Positions 34,096 through 43,101 of a stretch of DNA of 64,000 nt are shown in pieces; the stretch's first letter is position 1; each line of letters begins with the position of its first letter. The DNA is taken from NCBI RefSeq assembly GCF_009711135.1, contig NZ_WMIC01000001.1, forward strand, positions 434,001 to 498,000. Direction: 5' to 3'. The stretch comes from Flavobacterium sp. LC2016-01 (lineage in GTDB: Bacteria; Bacteroidota; Bacteroidia; Flavobacteriales; Flavobacteriaceae). The notes beneath the pieces are model-generated. The model had not been told where the DNA came from and did no database searches. It worked only from the letters and a program-made list of their open reading frames with translations. The position numbers and the translations under genes were made by a program.

Positions 34096-34182
34096 TTTCA
34101 GGAAGCAAAATCTTTGGCTCAAAAATTGGTTACAGAAAAAATAACCAATTACGAATCTAAAATCAACCAATCAAAATGCTAA
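34096..34182 (+). pseudogene. Possible 3' remnant of an unidentified gene
   Basis: One frame reads a protein-like stretch of about 28 codons (YFQEAKSLAQKLVTEKI followed by TNYESKINQSKC) ending in TAA at 34180-34182, which overlaps the ATG of the next gene by a few bases (ATGCTAA). No start codon is available: the frame is stopped at 34033-34035 and the bases before about 34090 belong to a repeat. Amphipathic composition and overlap suggest the tail of a former upstream gene of the same operon. It may also be chance. Confidence 0.3.
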
Positions 34183-34853
34183 AAAAATCATTCAAATTTC
34201 TAGGCTGGACACTTTTCGGAATTTTCACTTTCCTTGCGTTGTATATTTCTTCTGTTCTTATTATTTCAAGAATCACAGTGAATTCGGATATTGCAAAAGT
34301 GGAAGAACAAAATGCGGTTCCAATTTATATTCTTTCCAATGGCGTTCATACAGATATTGTCGTTCCTGTAAAAAACGAAATCAAAGACTGGCGAAACGAA
34401 ATCCAGTTCAGTCAAACACAATCAAAAGATTCCTTAATGAATTTTATCGCTTTCGGCTGGGGTGATAAAGGTTTTTATCTCGATACGCCAGAATGGTCTG
34501 ATTTAAAAGCGAGTACCGCGTTCAAAGCCGCATTTGGAGTAAGTTCATCGGCAATGCATACTACATTTTTTAAACAATTACGTGAAGGCGATGATTGCAA
34601 ACGCATTTTAGTTTCAAAAGAAAACTATCAAAACTTAGTCAATTATATTTCAAACAGTTTCAGTGATCCAGTTCATCCGCAATGGATTGAAGGTCACAGC
34701 TACGGAAAAAAAGATGCTTTTTATGAAGCAAAAGGAAGTTACAGCCTTTTTAACACCTGCAATACTTGGGCGAACAGTGCACTAAAAGCAGCGAATCAAA
34801 AAGCTAGTTTATGGACGGTTTATGATAAAGGGATTTTTTGTCATTATAAATAA
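34176..34853 (+). CDS. TIGR02117/DUF2459 family protein
   Basis: A 225-aa protein with one N-terminal membrane helix (about 10-32) and a periplasmic domain with the family hallmarks: YILSNGVHTDIVVPV (about 50-64), IAFGWGDKGFYLDTPEWSDLK, and YSLFNTCNTWANSALKAANQKASLWT near the end, with the conserved Cys in NTCNTW. The fold may be related to papain-like or NlpC-type hydrolases because of the conserved His and Cys, but no activity is established. The next lipoprotein gene starts 7 bp downstream. Confidence 0.88.
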   Translation: MLKKSFKFLGWTLFGIFTFLALYISSVLIISRITVNSDIAKVEEQNAVPIYILSNGVHTDIVVPVKNEIKDWRNEIQFSQTQSKDSLMNFIAFGWGDKGFYLDTPEWSDLKASTAFKAAFGVSSSAMHTTFFKQLREGDDCKRILVSKENYQNLVNYISNSFSDPVHPQWIEGHSYGKKDAFYEAKGSYSLFNTCNTWANSALKAANQKASLWTVYDKGIFCHYK

Positions 34854-34860
34854 TCTGGCA

Positions 34861-35553
34861 ATGAAAAAGCTGATTTTAATTTTTGCGATAATATTATTAA
34901 TGATTTCTTGTAAAAAGGCTGATGCCGAGGCAGAATATGGAGGTTTAGCATTTTATTTTGAGAAGCCTCAGCCAATTAATGATTCTGAGCTAAATAGCTT
35001 TCCTTCAAAATTTAAAGGATTATATATGACACCAGATTCTACTTTTTTAAGAATTGATGATGAGAGAATTTCAAAGGAATATTATTTTAAATTCAGGATT
35101 CACAGACAAAAACTAGATTCTTTAAAATCTGAATTTGACCTTGTTGATGGAAAATTAATTTCTAAGGATACAAAATATAAATTTGATGTATTTAAAAAAG
35201 GGGATTCAATTGAATTATCAAGAAAAGAGATAGATACATTATTTAGGTTGTCTTATAATCAGAAGTTAAAACGTATTTATGGACAACTAGTTTTAAGTAC
35301 AAGAGATTCTGTTTTTTGGAAAATTAAAATGATGTCATTAGAAAAAAATGTTCTTAAAATTAAGAGTATCTATTTGCCTGAAGATTTGAAGAAATTAGAT
35401 TCAGTTTCTGCAATAAAAGCAAAAATGCTAGATTCACTTTCCTATTTAATAAAGCCAACAAGAAAAGAGTTTAAAAATATTCTGAAAATTCAAAATCTAG
35501 GTTTCGATCAAGAATATAAAAAAGTCTCAAAAGAAGACATGGAAAAAATATAA
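34861..35553 (+). CDS. Lipoprotein of unknown function (230 aa)
   Basis: The ATG at 34861 gives MKKLILIFAIILLMISCKKA, a lipoprotein signal with Cys17. A frame extension upstream overlaps the preceding gene and would destroy the signal. The mature protein is rich in Lys, Asp and Ser, with repeated short motifs around LDSL/RDSVFWKIKMMSLEKN. No family recognised. The 7-bp spacing suggests co-transcription with the TIGR02117 gene. AT content is somewhat higher than in the neighbours, so it may be a fast-evolving accessory gene. Confidence 0.78.
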   Translation: MKKLILIFAIILLMISCKKADAEAEYGGLAFYFEKPQPINDSELNSFPSKFKGLYMTPDSTFLRIDDERISKEYYFKFRIHRQKLDSLKSEFDLVDGKLISKDTKYKFDVFKKGDSIELSRKEIDTLFRLSYNQKLKRIYGQLVLSTRDSVFWKIKMMSLEKNVLKIKSIYLPEDLKKLDSVSAIKAKMLDSLSYLIKPTRKEFKNILKIQNLGFDQEYKKVSKEDMEKI

Positions 35554-35627
35554 AATTCACCTAAAAAGCAAGAATTCAAAATTTTTCATTATTGCGTAAA
35601 TTTGAGAGAATATCAAAAAAGCAGCAA

Positions 35628-36545
35628 ATGAAAAATCAAAATATATTTTCGAAATCATGGTATTTATTGAAGACAACTTTTTTTGAATTTAACGACGATA
35701 ATGCGATAAAATTGAGTGCAGCGTTATCATATTATACCATTTTTGCGTTGCCTCCGCTGTTAATTATAATTATCACAATCTGTGGTTTCTTTTATGGGGA
35801 AGAAGCAGTCACGGGTCAATTATACGGACAAATCAATAGGTTGGTGGGAAATAATGCTGCGGTTCAGATTCAGGAGGCAATTAAAAATGTTCAATTATCA
35901 GACAGTAATGTTTTTGTAACCATTTTTGGAGTGGTAATGCTGTTGATTGGTGCTTCGGGAGTTTTTGCAGAAATTCAGAGTTCCATAAATTACATTTGGG
36001 GATTACGGGCAAAACCAAATAAAGGACTGAAAAAATTCATTCAAAATAGAATCATGTCGTTTTCAATGATTGTTACAGTTGGGTTTTTAATGCTTGTGAG
36101 TTTAATGGTTAATGCCACGCTTGATGTAATGAATGAAAGGTTGAAAATGTATTTGCCAGACAGCACAGTTTATTTGTTTTATGTCATTAATTTAGTAATC
36201 GTTTTTGCAAGTATAACATTGCTTTTTGCGATTATATTCAGAACTTTACCTGACGGAGTTATCAAATGGAAAGATGCTTTTATTGGCGCTTCCTGCACGG
36301 CGATTTTATTTATGATTGGTAAATTCGCAATCGGACTTTATTTAGGAAATTCGACTATTGCAAGTGTGTATGGCGCTGCGGGTTCTGTAATTATAATATT
36401 GGTCTGGGTTTATTATTCGGCTATTATTTTGTATTTTGGAGCAGAATTTACAAAAGTATACGCAAAAGCTTTCGGCGGGAGTATTTCGCCAAATGATTAT
36501 TCCGTAGAAATACAAAAAGAGATTTTTGAAATCGAAAGTGCTTAA
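35628..36545 (+). CDS. YihY/BrkB family membrane protein
   Basis: About 305 aa from the ATG at 35628; a TTG 36 bp upstream is a less likely start. Six helices are predicted, with the family's DDNAIKLSAALSYYTIFALPPLLIIIITICG (about 20-50), GASGVFAEIQSSINYIWG, ALDVMNE-like loop, and VIIILVWVYYSAIILYFGAEFTKVYAKAFGG at the end. Once labelled tRNA ribonuclease BN by mistake, the family are inner-membrane proteins, possibly transporters, of unclear substrate. Single-gene transcript followed by an inverted repeat. Confidence 0.93.
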   Translation: MKNQNIFSKSWYLLKTTFFEFNDDNAIKLSAALSYYTIFALPPLLIIIITICGFFYGEEAVTGQLYGQINRLVGNNAAVQIQEAIKNVQLSDSNVFVTIFGVVMLLIGASGVFAEIQSSINYIWGLRAKPNKGLKKFIQNRIMSFSMIVTVGFLMLVSLMVNATLDVMNERLKMYLPDSTVYLFYVINLVIVFASITLLFAIIFRTLPDGVIKWKDAFIGASCTAILFMIGKFAIGLYLGNSTIASVYGAAGSVIIILVWVYYSAIILYFGAEFTKVYAKAFGGSISPNDYSVEIQKEIFEIESA

Positions 36546-36552
36546 ATAAAAT

Positions 36553-36642
36553 AAACCATATAAGTAATATAAGAAAATTTAAGTTTTGTGTCTGAATTAA
36601 ATACAAAGCTTTTAAAATGGACTTATATAACTTATATGGTTT
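36553..36642. repeat. AAACCATATAAGT inverted-repeat family, copy 2
   Basis: AAACCATATAAGTAATATAAG (36553-36573) faces CTTATATAACTTATATGGTTT (36622-36642). It shares both arm words with the 10414-10515 element, while the loop sequence differs. Confidence 0.88.
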
Positions 36643-36665
36643 AAAAAAATGAAAAATACCACGAT

Positions 36666-37190
36666 ATGAAAATAATAGCCTTTGGAGGAAGCAATAGTAA
36701 ACATTCAATCAATAAACGGTTAGCTACTTACGCATCAAGTTTGTTTGAGAATGCCACTGTCGAAGTTTTAGATTTAAACGATTTTGCAATGCCTTTGTTT
36801 AGCGTTGATCTTGAAAAAGAAGTTGGTCAGCATAAAGTGGCGCAAGCTTTTCTAAACAAACTCAAAGAGGCTGATATTTTAGTAGTTTCAATGGCAGAAA
36901 ACAACGGAAACTACTCGGTTGCTTTTAAAAATATTTTTGATTGGAGTTCACGTATTGAAAAAGATGTTTTTCAGCATAAACCAATGCTTTTGCTGGCAAC
37001 TTCGCCGGGTGGAAGAGGCGGAAGTTCTGTTTTAGGAATTGCACAAAATCTTTTTCCGCGTTATGGAGCTGAAATCAAAGGAAGTTTCTCATTACCGGCA
37101 TTTGGCTCGAATTTTGATTTACAAGAAAATAAAATTTCTAATGTTGAGTTAGATAAGGAACTCAAAGATATTATCAAATCAAATTTTTAA
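36666..37190 (+). CDS. NAD(P)H-dependent FMN reductase
   Basis: A 174-aa flavodoxin-fold oxidoreductase. The FMN phosphate loop is FGGSNSKHSINKRLA (about 5-19); ADILVVSMAENNGNYSVAFKNIFDWSSR (about 70-97) and LLLATSPGGRGGSSVL (about 108-123) complete the flavin site. Cytoplasmic. Its physiological substrate (quinone, azo dye or free FMN) is unknown. The following transglutaminase-like gene starts at the very next base, so the two are co-transcribed. Confidence 0.92.
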   Translation: MKIIAFGGSNSKHSINKRLATYASSLFENATVEVLDLNDFAMPLFSVDLEKEVGQHKVAQAFLNKLKEADILVVSMAENNGNYSVAFKNIFDWSSRIEKDVFQHKPMLLLATSPGGRGGSSVLGIAQNLFPRYGAEIKGSFSLPAFGSNFDLQENKISNVELDKELKDIIKSNF

Positions 37191-38171
37191 ATGCCACAAA
37201 AAAAGATTACTCTTATATTTCTTTTGCTGCACTGTATTTTTTTGAATTATACTTTTGCTCAAAAGATTAATGAAGTCGACAAAATTGTTGCAAAATACCC
37301 AAAAAGCTTTGCAACAACAGAAAAATTAGCGGAAAGAATTGAAGAAGACTTCAACTCAGATTATGACAAAGCACGAGCTATTTACAGCTGGATGGCTTTT
37401 AATATAAAATATGACTTCAATGTTTTTTTGAATCCGCCTAAAAGTCAGGGTTTCAGTTATTCTACTGAAGCCGAAAAACAAAGAAAAATAAAACAGATTA
37501 ATGACAATCTGATTCAGAAAACTTTTAAATCTCAAAAAGCCGTTTGTGAAGGTTTCACGGCTTTGTATCAGCATTTGGCTTCTTTGGTAGGAATAAAATG
37601 TGAAATTATTCGCGGAGATTCGAAAATTTCGGTACGCGATATTGGCCGTAAAACAACATCGTCAAATCATGCCTGGAATATGGTTTTGATTGATAAAAAA
37701 TGGCGTTTGGTTGATGTTACTTGGGGTCAGGGTTATTATGACAGTAGTAAAGGCCGAATGGTTAACGATTTTTCGCCCATTTATTTCGACACAGATCCTG
37801 ATTATTTTTTCGCCAAACATTTTCCAGATTCTGGCACTTATTTAGGGAATAAACTAAGTAAGGAAGATTTTCTAAACGGACCTTTGATTTACAATAAAAC
37901 CATTGAAAATGATTTTCAAATTAAATCTCCTGATTCTGGCATAATTGAAGCCAAAATCGGAGATAAAATTACTGTTGAAATTAAAAACGTCTCAAAATCA
38001 AATCAGGTTTTTTATTTGAATAAAAGAAATCAGCCTGTTAAAATTCAAAACGCCAGAGAAAAACGAGGAGGTTTAGAATTTCAAATTCTTATTGATAAAA
38101 ATGTAGGCGAGTATATCACCATTTTTGTAGATACAAACAGTATCGTTTCTTTTAAAATTGCTCTGAAATAA
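37191..38171 (+). CDS. Secreted transglutaminase-like protein (paralogue 1)
   Basis: A 326-aa protein with a signal peptide (about 1-24, ending TFAQ). The core has a transglutaminase/protease fold (kyphoscoliosis-like) with the complete triad: Cys119 in KAVCEGFTALYQHL, His160 in NHAWNMV, Asp175 in WRLVDVTWG. A KARAIYSWMAFNIKYD helix precedes it. A C-terminal beta-domain (about 235-326) follows. Likely periplasmic, acting as a peptidase or cross-linking enzyme on envelope proteins; substrate unknown. The next gene is a close paralogue in the same orientation. Confidence 0.9.
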   Translation: MPQKKITLIFLLLHCIFLNYTFAQKINEVDKIVAKYPKSFATTEKLAERIEEDFNSDYDKARAIYSWMAFNIKYDFNVFLNPPKSQGFSYSTEAEKQRKIKQINDNLIQKTFKSQKAVCEGFTALYQHLASLVGIKCEIIRGDSKISVRDIGRKTTSSNHAWNMVLIDKKWRLVDVTWGQGYYDSSKGRMVNDFSPIYFDTDPDYFFAKHFPDSGTYLGNKLSKEDFLNGPLIYNKTIENDFQIKSPDSGIIEAKIGDKITVEIKNVSKSNQVFYLNKRNQPVKIQNAREKRGGLEFQILIDKNVGEYITIFVDTNSIVSFKIALK

Positions 38172-38215
38172 AAGAGTTTCCCCATTTAACCCCATTTCTA
38201 AAACCTAATAGTATA

Positions 38216-39187
38216 ATGACAATAAAGAAAATTGTTTTAGCATTCCTTTTGAATTTTATTTTTATAAGTTCTTCTTATTCGCAACAGTACAGTGCTATTG
38301 ATAGTATCGTTTTAAAATATCCTGATTTTGGAAGCACTGAAAAATTAGCGGAAAGAATTAAAAATGATTTTACCACAGAACATGATAAAGCAAGAGCAAT
38401 TTACAGCTGGATTGCGTTAAATTTAGAATATGATTTGGATACATTTTTAGATCCTCCTAAACCAAAAGAAATTTCGAGCAGTGATTCTGATGCAGCCAAG
38501 CAAATACAGCTGCAAAATGCAAAAACAGCACAAAAAGCATTTCGATCAAGAAAAGCGGTTTGCGAAGGTTTTGCTCAATTATACGAGCATTTGGCTTTGT
38601 TGTCAGGCTTAAAATGTCAGGTGATACATGGAGATGCTAAAGTCGAATTGACAGATATCGGCAGAAGAAATTATATCTTAAATCATGCATGGAATTCGGT
38701 TCAGGTAGATGGAAAATGGGTTTTAGTTGATGCTACATGGGGCCAGGGAAGTTATGATTATCGTAGAAAAGTGCTAATCAAAAAATTTACTCCGATCTAT
38801 TTTGACATGGATCCGAAATACTTTAATGCCAAACATTATGCAGAGAGTGCGATGTATAAAGGAAATACAGGGAATAAAGCAGCGTTTTTGAACGGACCTC
38901 TTATATACAATGATTTTATAGAAGAAAACTGCGAAGTTTTGATGCCTTTTTCGGGGGTTGTCAGTGCAAATGAGGGAGATAAAATAAATTTTAAATTAAA
39001 AAATCTTTCCAAAATAGATGACTTGTATTATCTTGATAAAAAAGATGAAAAAATTAAGGTAGAAAATTCAAAAGTAGAAGATGGAATAATGGAGTTTCAG
39101 GTTACTTATGCGAGAAAACTGGGACGATTTATTACTTTTTACCTTAATGGAAAATCTTTTGCTGCTTTTAAGGTAATTCCAAAGTAA
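38216..39187 (+). CDS. Secreted transglutaminase-like protein (paralogue 2)
   Basis: A 323-aa paralogue of the gene just upstream, with the same plan: signal peptide ending SYSQQ (about 1-24), KARAIYSWIALNLEYD, triad Cys116 (KAVCEGFAQLYEHL), His157 (NHAWNSV), Asp172 (WVLVDATWG), and a C-terminal beta-domain. Sequence blocks such as STEKLAERI and PIYFD(T/M)DP are shared almost word for word, whereas loops and the C-terminal domain differ. A tandem duplication followed by divergence; both copies look functional. Confidence 0.9.
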   Translation: MTIKKIVLAFLLNFIFISSSYSQQYSAIDSIVLKYPDFGSTEKLAERIKNDFTTEHDKARAIYSWIALNLEYDLDTFLDPPKPKEISSSDSDAAKQIQLQNAKTAQKAFRSRKAVCEGFAQLYEHLALLSGLKCQVIHGDAKVELTDIGRRNYILNHAWNSVQVDGKWVLVDATWGQGSYDYRRKVLIKKFTPIYFDMDPKYFNAKHYAESAMYKGNTGNKAAFLNGPLIYNDFIEENCEVLMPFSGVVSANEGDKINFKLKNLSKIDDLYYLDKKDEKIKVENSKVEDGIMEFQVTYARKLGRFITFYLNGKSFAAFKVIPK

Positions 39188-39271
39188 GAGTTAGAAAGCT
39201 TTATTTGATTGGATTTTCTTCTTTTCTTGAATTGCCGTATCTTAGCAATTCAGGATTTGAATTAATAGGCC

Positions 39272-40447
39272 ATGGAAACAACTTTTTTGAAATCAATTTT
39301 AGATAATGATTTCTATAAATTTACGATGCAGCATGCTGTAATCCGACTTTTCCCAAAGGCGAAAGTTCGATACGGATTTATAAATCGAGGAAAACATATT
39401 TTTCCGCCCGGTTTCGCAGATCTGCTTCGAAAATCAGTTGATGCAATGGCAGATCTCCGTTTAACAAAAGAAGAAAAGCATTATTTAGCCCATCATTGTC
39501 CTTATCTGGATCCAACTTATTTAGACTTTCTGCAGGGATTTATTTATGATCCTTCTGAAGTTCATATCAGTCAGGAAGGCTCAGAAATTAAAGTTACCGT
39601 TGAAGGTTTTTGGTACAGAACAATTTTGTGGGAAGTATCGTTGATGTCCTTAATTTCGGAGCTTTTTTATAAATCAAACCACTTAATCCGTCTAAACGAC
39701 GAAGCCATAAAAAGTCTTACGAAAGATAAAATCGATAATTACAATAAACTGGGAGTTTCGGTTTTAGAATTCGGAACAAGACGCCGTCATTCGTACGATG
39801 TTCATGCATTGGTAAACGAAACTTTGCAAACTTTTGGCGGGCATAGTTTCCTCGGAACCAGTAATGTGCATTTTGCAATGCTTAACAATAAACGGCCTTT
39901 AGGAACGCATGCGCACGAATGGTTTATGTTTCATGCTGCGCAGTATGGCTTTAAAATGGCCAATTTGATAAGTCTGGAACATTGGACACAAGTGTACGGC
40001 GGTGACCTCGGAATTGCTTTGACAGATACTTATACGACCGATATATTTTTCACCCAATTTGATAAAAAATATTCCAAACTTTTTGACGGCGTTCGCCATG
40101 ACAGCGGTGACCCGATTGAGTTCGCACAAAAAGTGATTTCACATTATACTAAAATGGGAATTGATCCAAAATCAAAAGCAATTGTTTTTTCTGATTCTCT
40201 TAATTACGAAAAAGTAAAAACGATAGTTGATTTCTGTCATGACAAAATAAAAATGTCATTCGGAATCGGAACAAATTTCACTAATGATGTTGGGCTTCCA
40301 GCCATGAATATGGTAATAAAATTGACCGATACAAAACCTGACAATACACATTGGCAGGGCGTTGTGAAACTTTCTGACGAAAAAAATAAAAACACGGGAA
40401 CGCCCGAAATGATTGCTTTGGCAAAAGAAGTACTTGGAATCAAATAG
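39272..40447 (+). CDS. pncB: Nicotinate phosphoribosyltransferase
   Basis: Converts nicotinate, PRPP and ATP to nicotinate mononucleotide in NAD salvage. Typical PncB blocks: DNDFYKFTMQHAVIRLFPKAKVRYGFINRG (about 11-40), EFGTRRRHSYDVHALV, GTSNVHFAMLNNKRPLGTHAHEWFM (with the His that is autophosphorylated in the ATP-driven reaction), ALTDTYTTDIFF, and VRHDSGDPIEFAQKVI. Length 391 aa is normal for the bacterial type. Transcribed alone. Confidence 0.96.
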   Translation: METTFLKSILDNDFYKFTMQHAVIRLFPKAKVRYGFINRGKHIFPPGFADLLRKSVDAMADLRLTKEEKHYLAHHCPYLDPTYLDFLQGFIYDPSEVHISQEGSEIKVTVEGFWYRTILWEVSLMSLISELFYKSNHLIRLNDEAIKSLTKDKIDNYNKLGVSVLEFGTRRRHSYDVHALVNETLQTFGGHSFLGTSNVHFAMLNNKRPLGTHAHEWFMFHAAQYGFKMANLISLEHWTQVYGGDLGIALTDTYTTDIFFTQFDKKYSKLFDGVRHDSGDPIEFAQKVISHYTKMGIDPKSKAIVFSDSLNYEKVKTIVDFCHDKIKMSFGIGTNFTNDVGLPAMNMVIKLTDTKPDNTHWQGVVKLSDEKNKNTGTPEMIALAKEVLGIK

Positions 40448-40610
40448 TATTTTTTTGTTTCATAGCTGATTTTTTATATTTTTAACGGTCGTATTTTTTT
40501 AAAATCAATTTAAATAGATTAAAAAGCTGTTATTATTCGTAACAAAAGAAAAAATACGCTTTCATTTTTTGCCGATAAATGGTACATTAGCCAAAAATCC
40601 AATTCACCTT

Positions 40611-42479
40611 ATGCTAGAGCAAAATCAATATACCGAAGATAATATCCGATCACTCGACTGGAAAGAACATATCCGTATGCGTCCGGGAATGTATATCGGG
40701 AAATTAGGAGACGGTTCTTCTCCAGATGATGGTATTTATATTCTTTTAAAAGAGGTTTTAGATAACTGTATTGACGAGTTCGTAATGGGCTCCGGAAAAA
40801 CTATTGAAGTAACTATAAAGGATAAAACGGTTTCGGTTCGTGATTACGGACGTGGAATTCCGTTAGGAAAAGTAGTCGATGTAGTTTCGAAAATGAATAC
40901 AGGTGGAAAGTACGATTCTAAAGCTTTTCAGAAATCGGTTGGTTTGAACGGTGTCGGAACAAAAGCGGTTAATGCACTTTCGAATTATTTCCGTGTAGAA
41001 TCTGTTCGTGATGACAAGCAAAAAGGAGCAGAGTTTTCTGCCGGAAATCTTGTTTTAGAAGAAGATATAGTCGATACTACAAAACGTAAAGGAACAAAAG
41101 TAACTTTTACGCCAGACGAAACGATTTTCAAAAACTATAAATTTCGTTTAGAATATGTCATTAAAATGGTTAAAAACTATTGTTATTTGAACAATGGTCT
41201 GACAATTATTTTTAATGGAGAAAAATATATTTCGGAAAATGGTCTTAGAGATTTATTAGAAGAAACAATCAGTGAAGATGATTTAGAATATCCGATTATT
41301 CACCTGAAAGATCACGATATCGAAATTGCGCTTACACACAGTAAAACGCAGTACAGCGAAGAATATCACTCTTTTGTGAACGGTCAGAATACGACGCAGG
41401 GAGGAACGCACTTAGCAGCTTACAGAGAAGCAATTGTAAAAACCATCCGTGAGTTTTACAACAAAAACTTCGAAGCTTCTGATGTTCGTAAATCGATTGT
41501 AAGTGCGATTAGTATTAAAGTTATGGAACCGGTTTTTGAGTCTCAGACCAAAACCAAATTAGGTTCTACAGATATGGGTTCTGATGATGGAACTCCGGCG
41601 GTTTCGGTTCGTACTTTCGTAAATGATTTTATCAAAACCAAATTAGACAATTATCTGCATAAAAATCCGCCGACTGCTGAAGCTTTATTACGCAAAATTC
41701 TTCAGGCAGAACGCGAAAGAAAAGAATTGTCAGGGATTAGAAAATTAGCGACAGATCGTGCTAAAAAAGCCAATCTTCACAATAAAAAATTAAGAGATTG
41801 CCGAGCGCATCTTCCAGATACTAAAAACCCAAGAAACTTAGAAAGCACGCTTTTTATTACCGAGGGAGATTCGGCTTCTGGATCCATTACAAAGTCGCGC
41901 GACGTGAATACGCAAGCCGTTTTCAGTTTACGTGGTAAGCCTTTGAATTCATACGGAATGACAAAGAAAATTGTGTATGAAAATGAAGAATTCAATTTAC
42001 TGCAAGCAGCGCTTGATATTGAAGATGGATTAGAAAAACTGCGTTACAACAACATCGTAATTGCAACCGATGCCGATGTCGATGGAATGCACATTCGTTT
42101 GTTGTTGATTACGTTTTTCCTTCAGTTTTTCCCTGAGTTAATCAAAGAAGGGCATTTGTATATTTTGCAGACACCGCTTTTCAGGGTTCGAAACAAAAAA
42201 GAAACGATTTATTGCTATTCTGAAGAGGAAAGAAAAGATGCTATCGAAAAACTAAAACCAAAACCAGAAATCACCCGATTTAAAGGTTTGGGAGAGATTT
42301 CGCCAGATGAGTTTAAAAACTTTATTGGAGACACCATTCGTCTTGATCCGGTTATGATGGACAAGCATACTTCAATTGAGCAATTGTTGTCTTTCTATAT
42401 GGGGAAAAATACGCCAGACAGACAAGAGTTTATTATCAAGAATCTGAAGGTTGAGATTGATGAGCTTGAGGAAGTTTAA
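40611..42479 (+). CDS. parE: DNA topoisomerase IV subunit B
   Basis: ATPase subunit of the type II topoisomerase that decatenates chromosomes. GHKL ATPase with [10 protein letters not shown] (near 24-33), [16 protein letters not shown] and [20 protein letters not shown] domain with [10 protein letters not shown], and [17 protein letters not shown]-initiated extension to 40569 lengthens the N-terminus by 14 unconserved residues; the ATG at 40611 ([17 protein letters not shown]) fits the family better. The pairing with parC downstream supports topoisomerase IV rather than gyrase. A lipoprotein gene sits between the two. Confidence 0.94.
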   Translation: MLEQNQYTEDNIRSLDWKEHIRMRPGMYIGKLGDGSSPDDGIYILLKEVLDNCIDEFVMGSGKTIEVTIKDKTVSVRDYGRGIPLGKVVDVVSKMNTGGKYDSKAFQKSVGLNGVGTKAVNALSNYFRVESVRDDKQKGAEFSAGNLVLEEDIVDTTKRKGTKVTFTPDETIFKNYKFRLEYVIKMVKNYCYLNNGLTIIFNGEKYISENGLRDLLEETISEDDLEYPIIHLKDHDIEIALTHSKTQYSEEYHSFVNGQNTTQGGTHLAAYREAIVKTIREFYNKNFEASDVRKSIVSAISIKVMEPVFESQTKTKLGSTDMGSDDGTPAVSVRTFVNDFIKTKLDNYLHKNPPTAEALLRKILQAERERKELSGIRKLATDRAKKANLHNKKLRDCRAHLPDTKNPRNLESTLFITEGDSASGSITKSRDVNTQAVFSLRGKPLNSYGMTKKIVYENEEFNLLQAALDIEDGLEKLRYNNIVIATDADVDGMHIRLLLITFFLQFFPELIKEGHLYILQTPLFRVRNKKETIYCYSEEERKDAIEKLKPKPEITRFKGLGEISPDEFKNFIGDTIRLDPVMMDKHTSIEQLLSFYMGKNTPDRQEFIIKNLKVEIDELEEV

Positions 42480-42502
42480 AAGCTAAAATCCAAATCTAAT
42501 TT

Positions 42503-43066
42503 ATGAGGAAAGCATTTTTTTTGATTTTTATCGTGATACTTATTTCCTGTAAAAAAGAAAACACAGAATCTTCAATCGTAAGTGAGAAAACACAAGTGAG
42601 TAAATCAAAAAGTGAAGCAATCAAAAGAAAAGATTTTCCTTTAAAGAATTTATCTAAAGTCGAGGTTTTGTCTTATGAAGATCGAATGCGATGGGATAGA
42701 AAAATTACGAAGAAGGATAATAAATATACAAAAGATCTAGTTGTTCATTTTAAATTGAATTTTGATAGTACAAAGGTTAAAGAAAGGGTATTATTAAATT
42801 CAGTATTGAAATCAGAATTACTGGAATTAATGTTTCAGGATAGCTGTAGGGTAGAAGAGTTACCTTCAGATTGTTATATGCCACGGCATATGATACTTTT
42901 TAGAGATCAAAAAAATAGAATAATTGGTTATAAAGAGCTTTGTTTGTCATGTAAAGGTTTTAGAGAATCAAAAAATCTTGAAAATTACAATGGCTTTTGC
43001 TTTAGTCAAATGGAAGAGCTTTTTAAAAAAGCTGGTATAAAATATTTTGACGATAATTATGAATAA
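42503..43066 (+). CDS. Lipoprotein of unknown function inside the parE-parC operon
   Basis: A 187-aa protein starting MRKAFFLIFIVILISCKKEN, a lipoprotein signal with Cys16. The mature part is Lys-rich, with four further Cys (SCRVEELPSDCYMPRH and ELCLSCKGF), which could form disulfides in the periplasm. No family recognised. It lies 23 bp after parE and 35 bp before parC on the same strand, so it is probably co-transcribed with topoisomerase IV although it has no evident link to DNA topology. Confidence 0.78.
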   Translation: MRKAFFLIFIVILISCKKENTESSIVSEKTQVSKSKSEAIKRKDFPLKNLSKVEVLSYEDRMRWDRKITKKDNKYTKDLVVHFKLNFDSTKVKERVLLNSVLKSELLELMFQDSCRVEELPSDCYMPRHMILFRDQKNRIIGYKELCLSCKGFRESKNLENYNGFCFSQMEELFKKAGIKYFDDNYE

Positions 43067-43101
43067 AAGAAATAGTTTACTGAAATAATTCAGCATATAA
43101 A

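Noticed and set aside
34096..34182. Slight resemblance of LAQKLVTEKITN to the helix of Cas1 proteins, hinting at a lost CRISPR locus
   Set aside because: Only a dozen residues, no other cas gene and no repeat-spacer array in the window; composition alone can explain it.
38216..39187. Second transglutaminase-like gene as a decaying duplicate
   Set aside because: Signal peptide and the full Cys-His-Asp triad are intact and there is no frameshift.
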